DNA of 64,000 nucleotides from contig NZ_JAMLFX010000003.1 of NCBI RefSeq assembly GCF_023634765.1, positions 634,212-698,211 of the forward strand, in the 5' to 3' direction. The translations under genes and the position numbers were made by a program. Below are positions 9,876-18,992 of this stretch, one piece after another; position 1 is the stretch's first letter; the number at the start of each line of letters is the position of its first letter. Source of the DNA: Pseudomonas sp. AKS31. GTDB taxonomy: Bacteria > Pseudomonadota > Gammaproteobacteria > Pseudomonadales > Pseudomonadaceae. Under the pieces are notes generated by a model that worked only from the letters and a program-made list of their open reading frames with translations, did not search any database and was not told where the DNA came from.

Positions 9876-11303
9876 TTAATGTTCGATGTGTTCTTCCGGG
9901 CGTTTGGCCCGCCGGCCGTCTTCTTTCGACAGTTGCGAGAAGATTGTCGCGGCGAGCATCGCCATGATCCCGACGGTGACGAAGGTCAGCTGGAACGCGC
10001 CGAGCACGGTTTCCACGCCATCGTTGCCGATCTCTGCCGTAAAGCCACCGAGCAATGCACCGGCGCACGCCACACCCAGACTCAACGACAACTGCGCCAC
10101 CACCGACAGCAAGCTGTTGCCGCTGCTGGCGCTGGCGTCGTCGAGGTCGATCAGCGTGACGGTGTTCATCGCGGTGAATTGCAGCGAGTTGATCGCGCCG
10201 AGAATCGCCAGCAGGCACAGCAGCAGCCAGTACGGCGTTTGCTCGCTGACCAGACCCATGCTCGCCAGCATGATCCCCAGGGCCAGGGTGTTGCCGGTAA
10301 GGACGAGGCGATAGCCGAAGCGTTCGATCAGCGGCCGCGCCATCCACTTGGCAAACATCGCCGCCGCTGCCAGCGGCAGCATGCTCATCCCCGCTTGCGA
10401 CGGCGAATAGCCCAGCGCCACTTGCAGCAACAACGGCACCAGAAACGGCAAGGCGCCGCTGCCCAGTCGGGCAAAGAGATTGCCGAGAATGCCGACGGCA
10501 AATGTGCGGGTCTTGAACAGCGACGGGGCGAACAGCGGGTTTTCGATGTGCCCGGCGCGCAACCAGTACGCGGCCAGACAGGCCATGCCGCCGAACAGCA
10601 GCAACATCACCCGCAGGTGCGGCAAGTGCAGTTCGCCAAGGCCTTCCATGGCGATGGTGATCAGGATCATCGCCGCGCCAAACAGCAGGAAACCCAGACT
10701 ATCGAAACGCGTGCGTTCGGTGCCGCGCAGGTCGGGAATGAACTTCCACACCGCGTAGCAGCCGATCAAGCCGACCGGCAGGTTGATCAGGAAGATCCAG
10801 TGCCACGTCAGGTATTCGACCATCCAGCCGCCCATGGTCGGGCCGATCAGCGGGCCGAGCAGGCCGGGGATGGTGATGAAACCCATGATCCGCACCAGTT
10901 CGGATCGCGGATAGGCGCGTAGTACGACGAGTCGCCCGACCGGCAGCATCAGCGCACCGCCGAGTCCCTGAATCACCCGGGCGCCGATCAGCATGCTCAG
11001 GCTGCTCGACAACGCGCAGAGCAGCGAGCCGAAGCTGAACAACAGGATCGCGCCGAAGAAGATTTTCTTGGTGCCGAAACGGTCGGCGATCCAGCCCGAG
11101 GCCGGTATCAGCAAGGCCACGGTGAGCATGTAGGCGATGATCACGCCTTGCATGCGCAACGGATCTTCGGCCAGATCGCGGGCCATGGCGGGCAGGGCGG
11201 TGTTGAGGATGGTCCCGTCGAGGGACTGCATGAAGAACGCAATGGCGACGACCCACGGCAACCAGCGTGCGGTGATGGCGTCGAGAGGCGGGCGGTTGGG
11301 CAT
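9876..11303 (-). CDS. mdtD: MFS multidrug exporter, MdtD-like (DHA2, 14-TM)
   Basis: 475 residues starting at MPNRPPLDAITARW, with AGAGG at a proper distance; a further upstream ATG at 11336 is not needed. It has the DHA2 features: a first helix WVVAIAFFMQSLDGTILNTALPAMA (motif D1 with LDGTILNTALP), GWIADRFGTKK after helix 2, and GGALMLPVGRLVVLRAYPRSELVRIMGF. Fourteen hydrophobic segments are expected. It exports drugs or metabolites by proton antiport at the inner membrane. It is not next to mdtABC or a TetR gene here, so the substrate remains open. Confidence 0.85.
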   Translation of the reverse strand: MPNRPPLDAITARWLPWVVAIAFFMQSLDGTILNTALPAMARDLAEDPLRMQGVIIAYMLTVALLIPASGWIADRFGTKKIFFGAILLFSFGSLLCALSSSLSMLIGARVIQGLGGALMLPVGRLVVLRAYPRSELVRIMGFITIPGLLGPLIGPTMGGWMVEYLTWHWIFLINLPVGLIGCYAVWKFIPDLRGTERTRFDSLGFLLFGAAMILITIAMEGLGELHLPHLRVMLLLFGGMACLAAYWLRAGHIENPLFAPSLFKTRTFAVGILGNLFARLGSGALPFLVPLLLQVALGYSPSQAGMSMLPLAAAAMFAKWMARPLIERFGYRLVLTGNTLALGIMLASMGLVSEQTPYWLLLCLLAILGAINSLQFTAMNTVTLIDLDDASASSGNSLLSVVAQLSLSLGVACAGALLGGFTAEIGNDGVETVLGAFQLTFVTVGIMAMLAATIFSQLSKEDGRRAKRPEEHIEH

Positions 11304-11339
11304 GGAACCTCTGAAAATGTGTGGCAGACGGAACACAAT

Positions 11340-11433
11340 CCTGTGGGAGCTGGCTTGCCAGCGATGAGGACGGCAGATTCAACATCGTTTTCGTCTGAAA
11401 GTCCGCCATCGCTGGCAAGCCAGCTCCCACAGG
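11340..11433. repeat. REP pair (GTGGGAGCTGGCTTGCCAGCGAT family), inverted
   Basis: CTGTGGGAGCTGGCTTGCCA begins at 11341 and the inverted copy ends at about 11432, in the gap between the exporter gene and the TldE-like gene. Confidence 0.9.
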
Positions 11434-11444
11434 TTTTTGCGGTG

Positions 11445-12782
11445 TTACAGGGTAAGGGTCAGGCGGCTAACTAACGCCCCCGGCAGCAACGCTGACGAGG
11501 TATTGCGCTGGCTGTACGTACTCGCCGACAGCAACAACTCACGCTCGGCGGTCAACGCTTCCAGCTGCGAACCGAGCAGGCTGTAGGCGCTGTCGTCGAA
11601 ACGCATGGTGCTGACCGGCGCCTGGATCTCGCCGTTCTCGACCCAGAAGGTCGCGAACCGGGTCATTCCGGTCATGCGCGCGGCCGGTTGATCCGAGTAG
11701 TTCAGGTACCACAGGTTGCTGATGTACAGCCCGGTGCCTAATTGCTTGAGGATCTCTGCTTGCGCCAGATCACCCGCCGCCATGTTCAACGCACTGGGCA
11801 TTTCACCGCCGCCGGCGCCGTTGGCGGTCAAACCGTATTCAGCAGCACTGCGCGAGCCGACCAGTTGATCACCGGCCTTGCCTTCGACGATCAGGCGCAA
11901 ATCACTGCGTGGATAACCTTCGCCGGAAAACGCCGGGCTCAGCGATTCGCTGACTTTCTCATCCAGCGACAGCAGCGGACTGAAGGCCTGATCGCCGACA
12001 TACAGCTTCTGCAGCGGGCTGCTCTTGCTGGCGATCGACTGCGCCGAGAAACCGCCCCAGCTCAACATGCCCATGATTTCTTCCAGCGCCGCCGGTGCCA
12101 GGTACGCGCGGTACTGCCCCGGCGCCAAAGTGCGCAGCGGTCGGCCGAGAAACTCCAGTTGCTCGCGGGCCTGGCCGAAGCGCTTTGCGAAGCCCTCACT
12201 GCTCCAGTCGTGCCCGGCGTAGCTGGCTTTCACCGCTTCGCCGTTCTCGTGGAACAGGCTGAAATCGAAGTTGAAGCTGTTGGCCTGATGCCAGCCAAAC
12301 GCGCCCGAAGAACTGGCGAAGCCACGACTGATCGGGCCGGCGGCATAGAAGCCAACCAAGTCCAGACCCTCAGCGGCAGCACAGATTTCATCGACTACCT
12401 GTTCAGTGTCCGGCAGCGGATGTTCCTGCACGTTCTGACTCTGCCAGCCGTTGTGATTGAGCAGTAGGTACGGATCCTGAGGCAGCAACGGCAGGGTTTC
12501 GCGCAGTTGTTGCAGACCTTCGGCAAGCCGTTGCAGATCGCCTTCCTGATCACCGGACAGGGTGACTTGCAGGTCGGCATGACGACCGTCGTTGATCAGT
12601 TTCAGAACGACGTTGGCCTGCTGCACTTGCCCGGCCTGACGCACCTTGGCGTGATTGAATCGCACGAACGCCGAGGATTCGGCGGCAAAGCTGAGGGTGA
12701 ACTGTTCCGGCTCGCGCACGCTGTCGCGCAGCCACTCGACCATGACCTTGAAGGCGTCGGACTGACTCTTCGAAATGCTCAT
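11445..12782 (-). CDS. TldE/PmbA-like subunit (no metal-binding motif)
   Basis: 445 residues of the TldD/PmbA family. It has the family C-terminal domain (GLYISNLWYLNYSDQPAARMTGMTRFATFWVENGEI) but lacks the HExxxH zinc motif, as TldE partners do. Its ATG overlaps the stop codon of the upstream TldD-like gene by one base (TGATG at 12780-12784), so translation is coupled and a 1:1 heterodimer is likely. TldD/E dimers cleave or trim unfolded peptides and peptide-derived products. These may be a second pair besides the canonical tldD/pmbA, which would be elsewhere; the substrate is unknown. Confidence 0.85.
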   Translation of the reverse strand: MSISKSQSDAFKVMVEWLRDSVREPEQFTLSFAAESSAFVRFNHAKVRQAGQVQQANVVLKLINDGRHADLQVTLSGDQEGDLQRLAEGLQQLRETLPLLPQDPYLLLNHNGWQSQNVQEHPLPDTEQVVDEICAAAEGLDLVGFYAAGPISRGFASSSGAFGWHQANSFNFDFSLFHENGEAVKASYAGHDWSSEGFAKRFGQAREQLEFLGRPLRTLAPGQYRAYLAPAALEEIMGMLSWGGFSAQSIASKSSPLQKLYVGDQAFSPLLSLDEKVSESLSPAFSGEGYPRSDLRLIVEGKAGDQLVGSRSAAEYGLTANGAGGGEMPSALNMAAGDLAQAEILKQLGTGLYISNLWYLNYSDQPAARMTGMTRFATFWVENGEIQAPVSTMRFDDSAYSLLGSQLEALTAERELLLSASTYSQRNTSSALLPGALVSRLTLTL

Positions 12783-14224
12783 CAGGCGTCTCCCCCAAAT
12801 ACATCAACGTTGCTGAATACGCAGGCCGGCGAAGCGTGGCCGACGCGGATCACCTGGTTCGGTTCGCCCTTGCCGCAGTTCGGCGTGCCCAGCACCTTAA
12901 CGGTGTTGGCGTCGCCGACAGCGCGCAGGCTTTTCCAGAAGTGCGCGGAAATCGCCCGATAGTTCGGGTTTTTCACCACACTTTTGAGTTCACCGTTTTC
13001 GATCAACTGGCCCCATTCGCAGCCGAACTGGAATTTGTTGCGCGCATCGTCGATCGACCATGAGCGGTTGGTGCTCATCAGGATGCCGTGCTCGATGCCT
13101 TCGATCAGCTTGTTCAGAGGCTGATCGCCCGGCTCGATATTGAGGTTGGCCATGCGGTCGATCGGCGGGCGATTCCAGCCACAGGCGCGGCTGTTGGCGA
13201 CGCCATCGAGACCAGCGCGGAACTGCGACAGCGCACCGCCCAGCGGGCGCAACAACAGGCCATCGCGGATCAGGAATTGTTTGCTGGCCTTGCTGCCGTC
13301 GTCGTCATGACCGTAGCTGGCGAGTTCTTCGGGAATACCCGGATCGAACGTCACGTTGAGCAGTTTGGAGCCGTATTGCAGGCTGCCGAAGTCGCTGGCT
13401 TTGACGAAACTGGTGCCGGCGTAATTGCGTTCGTCGCCGAGGATGCGGTCGAGCTCCAGCGGGTGGCCGATGGATTCGTGGATCTGCAGCATCATCTGAT
13501 CCGGCATCAACAGCAGGTCGCGCGGGCCTTGCGGAGTGTTCGGCGCGAGCAGCAGTTGCAGCGCCTGATCGGCGACTTGCGGGCCGGCGCCGATCAAACC
13601 GCAGCGGCTGATCACGTCAGCGCCGCCCTGCTGGCCGAAGTTCTCGCGGCCGAGGCTGCGGGTCTGGCTGTCGTTGCCGTCGTAAGCGGTGACGTCGAGG
13701 CCCGGGTAGACGAAGCGCTGGGCCTGGCGCAATTCAGCCCCGGCGCTGCTCAGGTAAATCTGCTCGACGTGGGTGATGCCGATGCTCACTTGCCAGTTCA
13801 CCAGGCGCTCATCCTTTGGCACCGAGGCGGATTCCGCGCCGAGCAGCTCGAAGCATTCGCTCAGGGACGGGAAGGCTTGTTCGAGATTGGGCGAAAAGTA
13901 ATCAGCGCGATCGCTGGACACCGGCTGCTCGCGCAGGTCGAGCAAGGCGTGCGGCTTGAGGCGGCGGGCTTGCTGCTCGGCGCGTTCGAGGGCGGCTTGC
14001 AGGCCTTGCTGCGACAGGTCGTTGGTCGCCGCGTAGGCCTCAACGCCGTTGACGCGCACGGTGAGCATCGCGCCTTCGTCGCGGCTCAGGCTCGGCGGCT
14101 CGGCGACATTCTTGCGCACCGACAGGTATTGCCCGGATTCGCGTACATACCGCAGGGAAAAGAACTCAGCGCCCGTGCGCAAGGCAGCGAAGCGCTGCTT
14201 GAGCTGGGGGTGGAAATCGAACAT
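12782..14224 (-). CDS. TldD-like metalloprotease subunit
   Basis: 480 residues. The zinc site is visible as HESIGHPLELDRILGDE (HExxxH) with the third, Cys ligand in NSRACGWNRPPIDRM, both hallmarks of TldD. The N-terminus (MFDFHPQLKQRFAALRTGAEFFSLRYVRESG) is preceded by AAGGAGG. The gene is the first of a two-gene operon with the TldE-like subunit. It is expected in the cytoplasm, where it forms the catalytic half of a peptide-processing heterodimer. Confidence 0.87.
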   Translation of the reverse strand: MFDFHPQLKQRFAALRTGAEFFSLRYVRESGQYLSVRKNVAEPPSLSRDEGAMLTVRVNGVEAYAATNDLSQQGLQAALERAEQQARRLKPHALLDLREQPVSSDRADYFSPNLEQAFPSLSECFELLGAESASVPKDERLVNWQVSIGITHVEQIYLSSAGAELRQAQRFVYPGLDVTAYDGNDSQTRSLGRENFGQQGGADVISRCGLIGAGPQVADQALQLLLAPNTPQGPRDLLLMPDQMMLQIHESIGHPLELDRILGDERNYAGTSFVKASDFGSLQYGSKLLNVTFDPGIPEELASYGHDDDGSKASKQFLIRDGLLLRPLGGALSQFRAGLDGVANSRACGWNRPPIDRMANLNIEPGDQPLNKLIEGIEHGILMSTNRSWSIDDARNKFQFGCEWGQLIENGELKSVVKNPNYRAISAHFWKSLRAVGDANTVKVLGTPNCGKGEPNQVIRVGHASPACVFSNVDVFGGDA

Positions 14225-14389
14225 TCGGGAACCTCCTTGTCAGGGGGAAGCGGTAGAGCAGCGGCGGGGAGGGGGTGAAACGGTTGCGCGAGGTCTAGAG
14301 TAGGCCTGCGTGGGGGTAGGATCAAGTGAAGAGGGGGTGTAGGAGGATTTACTGTGCAGCGAGGGAATTTGTGCTGAATCTGAGGGCCC

Positions 14390-14481
14390 CATCGCTGGCA
14401 AGCCAGGCTCCCACAGGTTTTTTGGTGAACACAATATGTGTGAACGACGCAAAACCCTGTGGGAGCTGGCTTGCCAGCGAT
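14390..14481. repeat. REP pair (GTGGGAGCTGGCTTGCCAGCGAT family), inverted
   Basis: The left unit CATCGCTGGCAAGCCAGGCT (14390 on) has one inserted G relative to the family; the right unit runs 14457-14481. It lies between the TldD-like promoter region and the end of betA. The rest of 14225-14504 shows no gene. Confidence 0.88.
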
Positions 14482-14504
14482 TAGCCGTGACGCGGTATTA
14501 CGTC

Positions 14505-16208
14505 TTACTGGGCCGCCGGGGTGATATCACGCATCGGTTTGCCCTTCACTGGCGCACCGCCAGCGACGTAGTAGGCAGCATTGCTACGCGGCAGCGGCTT
14601 GCGGCCACGGATCTTGTCGGCGATTTTCTCGGCGATCATGATCGTCGGCGCGTTGAGGTTGCCGGTGGTGATGATCGGCATGATCGAGGCATCGACCACA
14701 CGCAGGCTCTGCATGCCGTGCACGCGACCTTCGCCATCCACTACGGCCATTTCGTCGGTGCCCATCTTGCACGAGCAGGACGGGTGGAACGCGGTTTCGG
14801 CGTGTTCGCGGATGAACTTGTCCAGTTGCTCATCAGTTTGCACGTCGATGCCCGGGCTGATTTCGCGGCCACGGAACGCGTCGAGGGCCGGCTGCTGCAT
14901 GATCTCGCGGGTCAGGCGAATACCGTCGCGGAATTCCTGCCAGTCCTGCTCGGTGGCCATGTAGTTGAACAGGATGCTCGGGTGCTGGCGCGGATCTTTC
15001 GACTTGGCCTGGATGCGACCGCGGCTCGGCGAACGCATGGAGCCCATGTGCGCCTGGAAACCATGTTCTTTCACACCGTTGCTGCCGTTGTAGTTAATCG
15101 CCACCGGCAGGAAGTGGTACTGGATGTTCGGCCATTCGAATTCCGGACGCGAACGGATGAAACCGCCGGCTTCGAACTGGTTGCTGGCGCCGATGCCGGT
15201 GCCGTTGAACAGCCACTCGGCACCGATCGCCGGCTGGTTGTACCAGAGCAGCGACGGGTACAGCGAAACCGGTTGGGTGCAGGCGTATTGCAGGTACAGC
15301 TCGAGGTGATCCTGCAGGTTTTCACCGACGCCCGGCAGGTCGTGAACGACCGGGATGTCGAGGGATTTCAGCAGTTCGGCAGGACCGACACCGGAACGCT
15401 GCAGAATCTGCGGCGAAGCGATGGCGCCGGAGCACAGCAGCACTTCTTTGCGCGCTTTGGCTTCAACACGCTCTTCGGCGTCGCCGATCAGGTAACGCAC
15501 GCCAACGGCACGCTTGCCTTCGAACAGGATCTTGTCGGTCAGGGCGTGAGTGACGATGGTCAGGGTCGAGCGCTTCTTGGCGACGTCGAGGTAGCCACGG
15601 GCGGTGGATGCACGGCGGCCGTTTGGCGTCACGGTGCGGTCCATCGGGCCGAAGCCTTCCTGCTGGTAGCCGTTCAAGTCTTCGGTGCGCGGGTAACCGG
15701 CCTGCACGCCAGCTTCAACCATGGCGTGGAACAGCGGGTTGTTGCCCGCCTTTGGCGTGGTCACGCTGACCGGGCCGTCGCCACCGTGGTAGTCGTTCGG
15801 GCCGATATCACGGGTTTCCGCTTTGCGGAAGTACGGCAGGCAGTCGAGGTACGACCAGTCTTCCAGGCCTGGCAGTTTTGCCCAGCCGTCGTAGTCCATC
15901 GCGTTACCACGGATGTAGCACATGCCGTTGATCAGCGAAGAACCGCCGAGGCCTTTGCCGCGACCGCATTCCATCCGGCGACCGTCCATGTGTGGCTCTG
16001 GATCGGTTTCGTACGCCCAGTTGTAACGACGACCCTGCAGCGGGAACGCCAGCGCGGCCGGCATTTGCGTGCGGAAGTCGAGACGGTAATCCGGGCCGCC
16101 GGCTTCGAGCAGCAGAACGGTGACGCCTTCGTCTTCAGTCAGACGGGTCGCAAGTGTGTTACCGGCCGAGCCGGCACCGATGATGATGTAATCGAATTCT
16201 TGGGACAT
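14505..16208 (-). CDS. betA: Choline dehydrogenase BetA
   Basis: 567 residues of the GMC flavoprotein family. It oxidises choline to betaine aldehyde at the inner membrane, passing electrons to the respiratory chain. FAD-binding is shown by [17 protein letters not shown] at the N-terminus and [22 protein letters not shown] near residue 85; the catalytic His lies in [18 protein letters not shown]. The start [10 protein letters not shown] (16208) fits family N-termini; an ATG three codons earlier is less likely. It is last in the betI-betB-betA order, all on the minus strand, with a REP pair between betB and betA. Expression should follow BetI and choline. Confidence 0.96.
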   Translation of the reverse strand: MSQEFDYIIIGAGSAGNTLATRLTEDEGVTVLLLEAGGPDYRLDFRTQMPAALAFPLQGRRYNWAYETDPEPHMDGRRMECGRGKGLGGSSLINGMCYIRGNAMDYDGWAKLPGLEDWSYLDCLPYFRKAETRDIGPNDYHGGDGPVSVTTPKAGNNPLFHAMVEAGVQAGYPRTEDLNGYQQEGFGPMDRTVTPNGRRASTARGYLDVAKKRSTLTIVTHALTDKILFEGKRAVGVRYLIGDAEERVEAKARKEVLLCSGAIASPQILQRSGVGPAELLKSLDIPVVHDLPGVGENLQDHLELYLQYACTQPVSLYPSLLWYNQPAIGAEWLFNGTGIGASNQFEAGGFIRSRPEFEWPNIQYHFLPVAINYNGSNGVKEHGFQAHMGSMRSPSRGRIQAKSKDPRQHPSILFNYMATEQDWQEFRDGIRLTREIMQQPALDAFRGREISPGIDVQTDEQLDKFIREHAETAFHPSCSCKMGTDEMAVVDGEGRVHGMQSLRVVDASIMPIITTGNLNAPTIMIAEKIADKIRGRKPLPRSNAAYYVAGGAPVKGKPMRDITPAAQ

Positions 16209-16266
16209 TGAATGCACCCTCTTTGATAGTGGTCAGGTCAGACCTCGGCGAGTGCTGTGCACTCGA

Positions 16267-16360
16267 ATCGCTGGCAAGCCAGCTCCCACAAGGATTGGGG
16301 GCTGCCACAGATTTGATGGACAACTCCAAACCTGTGGGAGCGGGCTTGCCCGCGAAGAGG
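16267..16360. repeat. REP pair, mixed subtypes, inverted
   Basis: The left unit is ATCGCTGGCAAGCCAGCTCC (16267 on). The right unit is the variant CCTGTGGGAGCGGGCTTGCC (16331 on). It lies inside the betB-betA operon gap of 180 bases, so it may change relative expression of the two genes. Confidence 0.85.
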
Positions 16361-16388
16361 CCCTCGCGGGCAATACAAGACTCGGGTC

Positions 16389-17861
16389 TTAGAACACCGA
16401 GACGTAATCGCCCAGTTCGACCTGTACCGATTTGATGCGGGTGAAGTTGTTCAGCGAGCTGATGCCGTTTTCGCGGCCGACACCCGACTGCTTGTAGCCG
16501 CCGACCGGCATTTTTGCGTCGGACTCGCCCCAGGCGTTGATCCAGCAGATACCGGCTTCCAGCTGATGAATCACGCGGTGCGCGCGGTTCAGGTCTTTGG
16601 TGACGATACCGGCGGCCAGGCCGAAGTCGGTGTCGTTGGCGCGGCGGATCACTTCTTCTTCAGTCTCGTAGGAGAGGATCGCCATCACCGGGCCAAAGAT
16701 TTCTTCACGGACGATGGTCATGTCGTCGGTGCAATCGGTGAACACGGTCGGAGCCACGAATGCGCCTTTGGCGAATTCGCCGTCGGTCAGACGCTCGCCG
16801 CCGCACAGGACGCGGGCACCTTCTTCTTTACCCTTGGCGATGTAACCCAACACGCTTTCCATGTGCGGGAAGCTGACCAGCGGGCCGAAGTTGGTGTTCT
16901 CGTCTTCCGGGTTGCCGATGCGGATGCGTGCAACACGCTCGACGATCTTGGCTTCGAAAGCGGCTTTGAGGTGCGCCGGAACGAACACGCGAGTGCCGTT
17001 GGTGCAGACCTGACCGGAGCTGTAGAAGTTGGCCATCATCGCGGTGTCGGCAGCGCGATCCAGATCGGCGTCGTCGCAGATGATCAGCGGGGATTTACCG
17101 CCCAGTTCCATGGTCACGTCTTTCAGCGACGAAGCCGAAGCGCTGGCCATGACCTTCTTGCCGGTGTCGGTGCCGCCGGTGAAGGAGATTTTTTCGATGC
17201 GCGGGTGCTCGGTCAGCCAAGTGCCGACTTCACGGCCGCTACCGGTCAATACGTTGAACACACCGTTTGGAACGCCGGCTTCGGTGTAGATCTCGGCCAG
17301 TTTCAGGGTGGTCAGCGAGGTCACTTCGCTTGGCTTGAAGATCATCGCGTTACCGGCAGCCAGGGCTGGCGCGGATTTCCACAGTGCGATCTGGATCGGG
17401 TAGTTCCACGCGCCGATACCGGCGACCACGCCCAGCGGCTCGCGACGGGTGTAGACGAACGAGGTGTCACGCAGCGGGATCTGCTCGCCTTCGATCGCTG
17501 GCACCAGACCTGCGTAGTATTCCAGCACGTCGGCGCCGGTGACGATGTCGACGTACTTGGTTTCCGAGAACGCTTTACCGGTGTCCAGGGTTTCCAGTGC
17601 GGCCAGCTCATCGTTGCGCTCGCGCAGGATGTCGACGGCGCGACGCAGGATGCGCGAACGCTCCATGGCGGTCATCGCGGCCCAGATTTTCTGGCCCTTT
17701 TCAGCGCTGACCACAGCACGCTCGACGTCTTCCTTGGTCGCACGTTGCACCAGTGCGAGGACTTCACCGTTAGCCGGGTTAATGGCTTCGAAGGTGGCAT
17801 CGCTGCCGGCGTCGGAGTACGCGCCATCGATGTAAAGTTTTTGCAGTTCGAAACGGGCCAT
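16389..17861 (-). CDS. betB: Betaine aldehyde dehydrogenase BetB
   Basis: 490 residues, the length of the P. aeruginosa enzyme. It oxidises betaine aldehyde to glycine betaine with NAD(P)+. The cofactor loop [10 protein letters not shown], the general-base segment [10 protein letters not shown] and the nucleophile in [12 protein letters not shown] (about Cys286) are all present. The start [15 protein letters not shown] (17861) matches family N-termini; the open frame upstream adds 17 non-conserved residues. It lies 108 bases downstream of betI on the same strand. Confidence 0.97.
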   Translation of the reverse strand: MARFELQKLYIDGAYSDAGSDATFEAINPANGEVLALVQRATKEDVERAVVSAEKGQKIWAAMTAMERSRILRRAVDILRERNDELAALETLDTGKAFSETKYVDIVTGADVLEYYAGLVPAIEGEQIPLRDTSFVYTRREPLGVVAGIGAWNYPIQIALWKSAPALAAGNAMIFKPSEVTSLTTLKLAEIYTEAGVPNGVFNVLTGSGREVGTWLTEHPRIEKISFTGGTDTGKKVMASASASSLKDVTMELGGKSPLIICDDADLDRAADTAMMANFYSSGQVCTNGTRVFVPAHLKAAFEAKIVERVARIRIGNPEDENTNFGPLVSFPHMESVLGYIAKGKEEGARVLCGGERLTDGEFAKGAFVAPTVFTDCTDDMTIVREEIFGPVMAILSYETEEEVIRRANDTDFGLAAGIVTKDLNRAHRVIHQLEAGICWINAWGESDAKMPVGGYKQSGVGRENGISSLNNFTRIKSVQVELGDYVSVF

Positions 17862-17969
17862 AGTGTCCTCGCAAGTGCATAAGTGGTTGGCGTTGGTCAC
17901 CGGGTGAGCCATGTAACTGTGGCATCGCTGGTCGGTGACAGTTCAGGGGCCGAGCGTTTTCTTTGTGCT

Positions 17970-18563
17970 CTAGCTCACCTTCTTGGCCAATTGGAAATCC
18001 ATGTATTCGTAAGCGATCTGTTGCGCCTGCGCCGTGTCGAAAGCATCTCCCGACAGCGCGCCGCGCAACCACAAGCCGTCAATCAACGCTGCCAGTCCTC
18101 GTGCTGCGCTGCGTGCATCTTCGAGCGACAGCACACGGCGGAACTGGCAGCACAGGTTGGAATACAGACGGTGATCGTTGATCCGCTGCAACCTGTGCAA
18201 AGACGGTTGGTGCATGCTGGTGGCCCAGAAGGCCAGCCAGGTTTTCATTGCCGGGCCATTGACCTGGCTGGCGTCGAAGTTGCCTTCGATGATCACCTGC
18301 AGATGCGCCCGTGGGCTGTCATCTGCCAGCGCCTGACGGCGCGCGGTGACGTTCTCGCTGAGGACATTCATCAGATACCGCATCGTGGCGGCAATCAGGC
18401 CGTTCTTGTCCTGAAAGTAATGACTGATGATGCCATTCGAGACACCTGCCAAACGGGCGATCAGCGCAATGCTGGCGTCCCCCATTCCGACCTGATCGAC
18501 CGCCTGCAAAGTGGCTTCGATCAGTTGTTGGCGGCGGATGGGTTGCATACCGACCTTGGGCAT
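17970..18563 (-). CDS. betI: TetR-type repressor BetI
   Basis: 197 residues with the sequence [56 protein letters not shown], which is the BetI DNA-binding domain (helix-turn-helix about residues 25-50). A strong AAGGAG lies before the ATG at 18563. BetI represses the bet genes and is released by choline. A perfect 20-bp palindrome 71 bases upstream of this start is the expected operator, and the divergent betT gene would be under the same control. Confidence 0.96.
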   Translation of the reverse strand: MPKVGMQPIRRQQLIEATLQAVDQVGMGDASIALIARLAGVSNGIISHYFQDKNGLIAATMRYLMNVLSENVTARRQALADDSPRAHLQVIIEGNFDASQVNGPAMKTWLAFWATSMHQPSLHRLQRINDHRLYSNLCCQFRRVLSLEDARSAARGLAALIDGLWLRGALSGDAFDTAQAQQIAYEYMDFQLAKKVS

Positions 18564-18633
18564 CTTGCACATCTCCTTAGGCCTTCCGAGGGGCGAATAA
18601 CGCTTATCGGATTGAGGGCCAGTCTATTTTGTT

Positions 18634-18653
18634 TTGATTGAACGTTCAATCAA
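18634..18653. promoter_or_regulatory. BetI operator, perfect 20-bp palindrome
   Basis: The sequence centred on ATTGAACGTTCAAT is identical to its reverse complement over 20 bases. It lies between betI (minus) and betT (plus), where the TetR-type repressor BetI is known to act in related species. It is the only such palindrome in this gap. Confidence 0.8.
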
Positions 18654-18992
18654 CAAAGAATAAGATCTGCGACAAATCGTCGCTGCCTACAGATTTTTCC
18701 TACGTGTAAGTGGCGATAAAACCGACATCCGAAAATGCTCGAAACCTGCGTGGGGCATGGCGCGGTTCGCGATTCGATGGACGTGTTGAAAGGGCAAGAC
18801 GCTCAGGGCCAGGTTTCGGATGAACGTCCGTACACCTTCGGCCACGATTGCGATTCGCAGCGCCATTTCGGCAGGTTCGGGCTTTTTTCGGGGTGTCTTT
18901 ATATCACCCGCCGGTCGGCTGCCAACTAACCGATTGGTCGGGTTCCGTGTTGCCTTGTGTTCTTCTCTCGCACTGCCTGGAGCATTTGTGCC
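18654..18992. other. Long leader region upstream of betT, no gene seen
   Basis: There are 339 bases between the operator and the betT start. Short open frames exist but show no ribosome-binding sites or recognisable products. A small inverted repeat GCGAC-AAATC-GTCGC lies at 18669-18683. I see no clear terminator or riboswitch, so this is probably promoter plus a long untranslated leader. Confidence 0.4.

Noticed and set aside
9840..10922. Open frame of 360 codons on the plus strand opposite the MFS exporter gene
   Set aside because: Antisense of a clear 14-helix transporter; low-complexity Gln/His/Arg composition without motif.
18735..18929. 64-codon frame in the betT leader
   Set aside because: No Shine-Dalgarno sequence and no family resemblance; the region is better explained as leader sequence.
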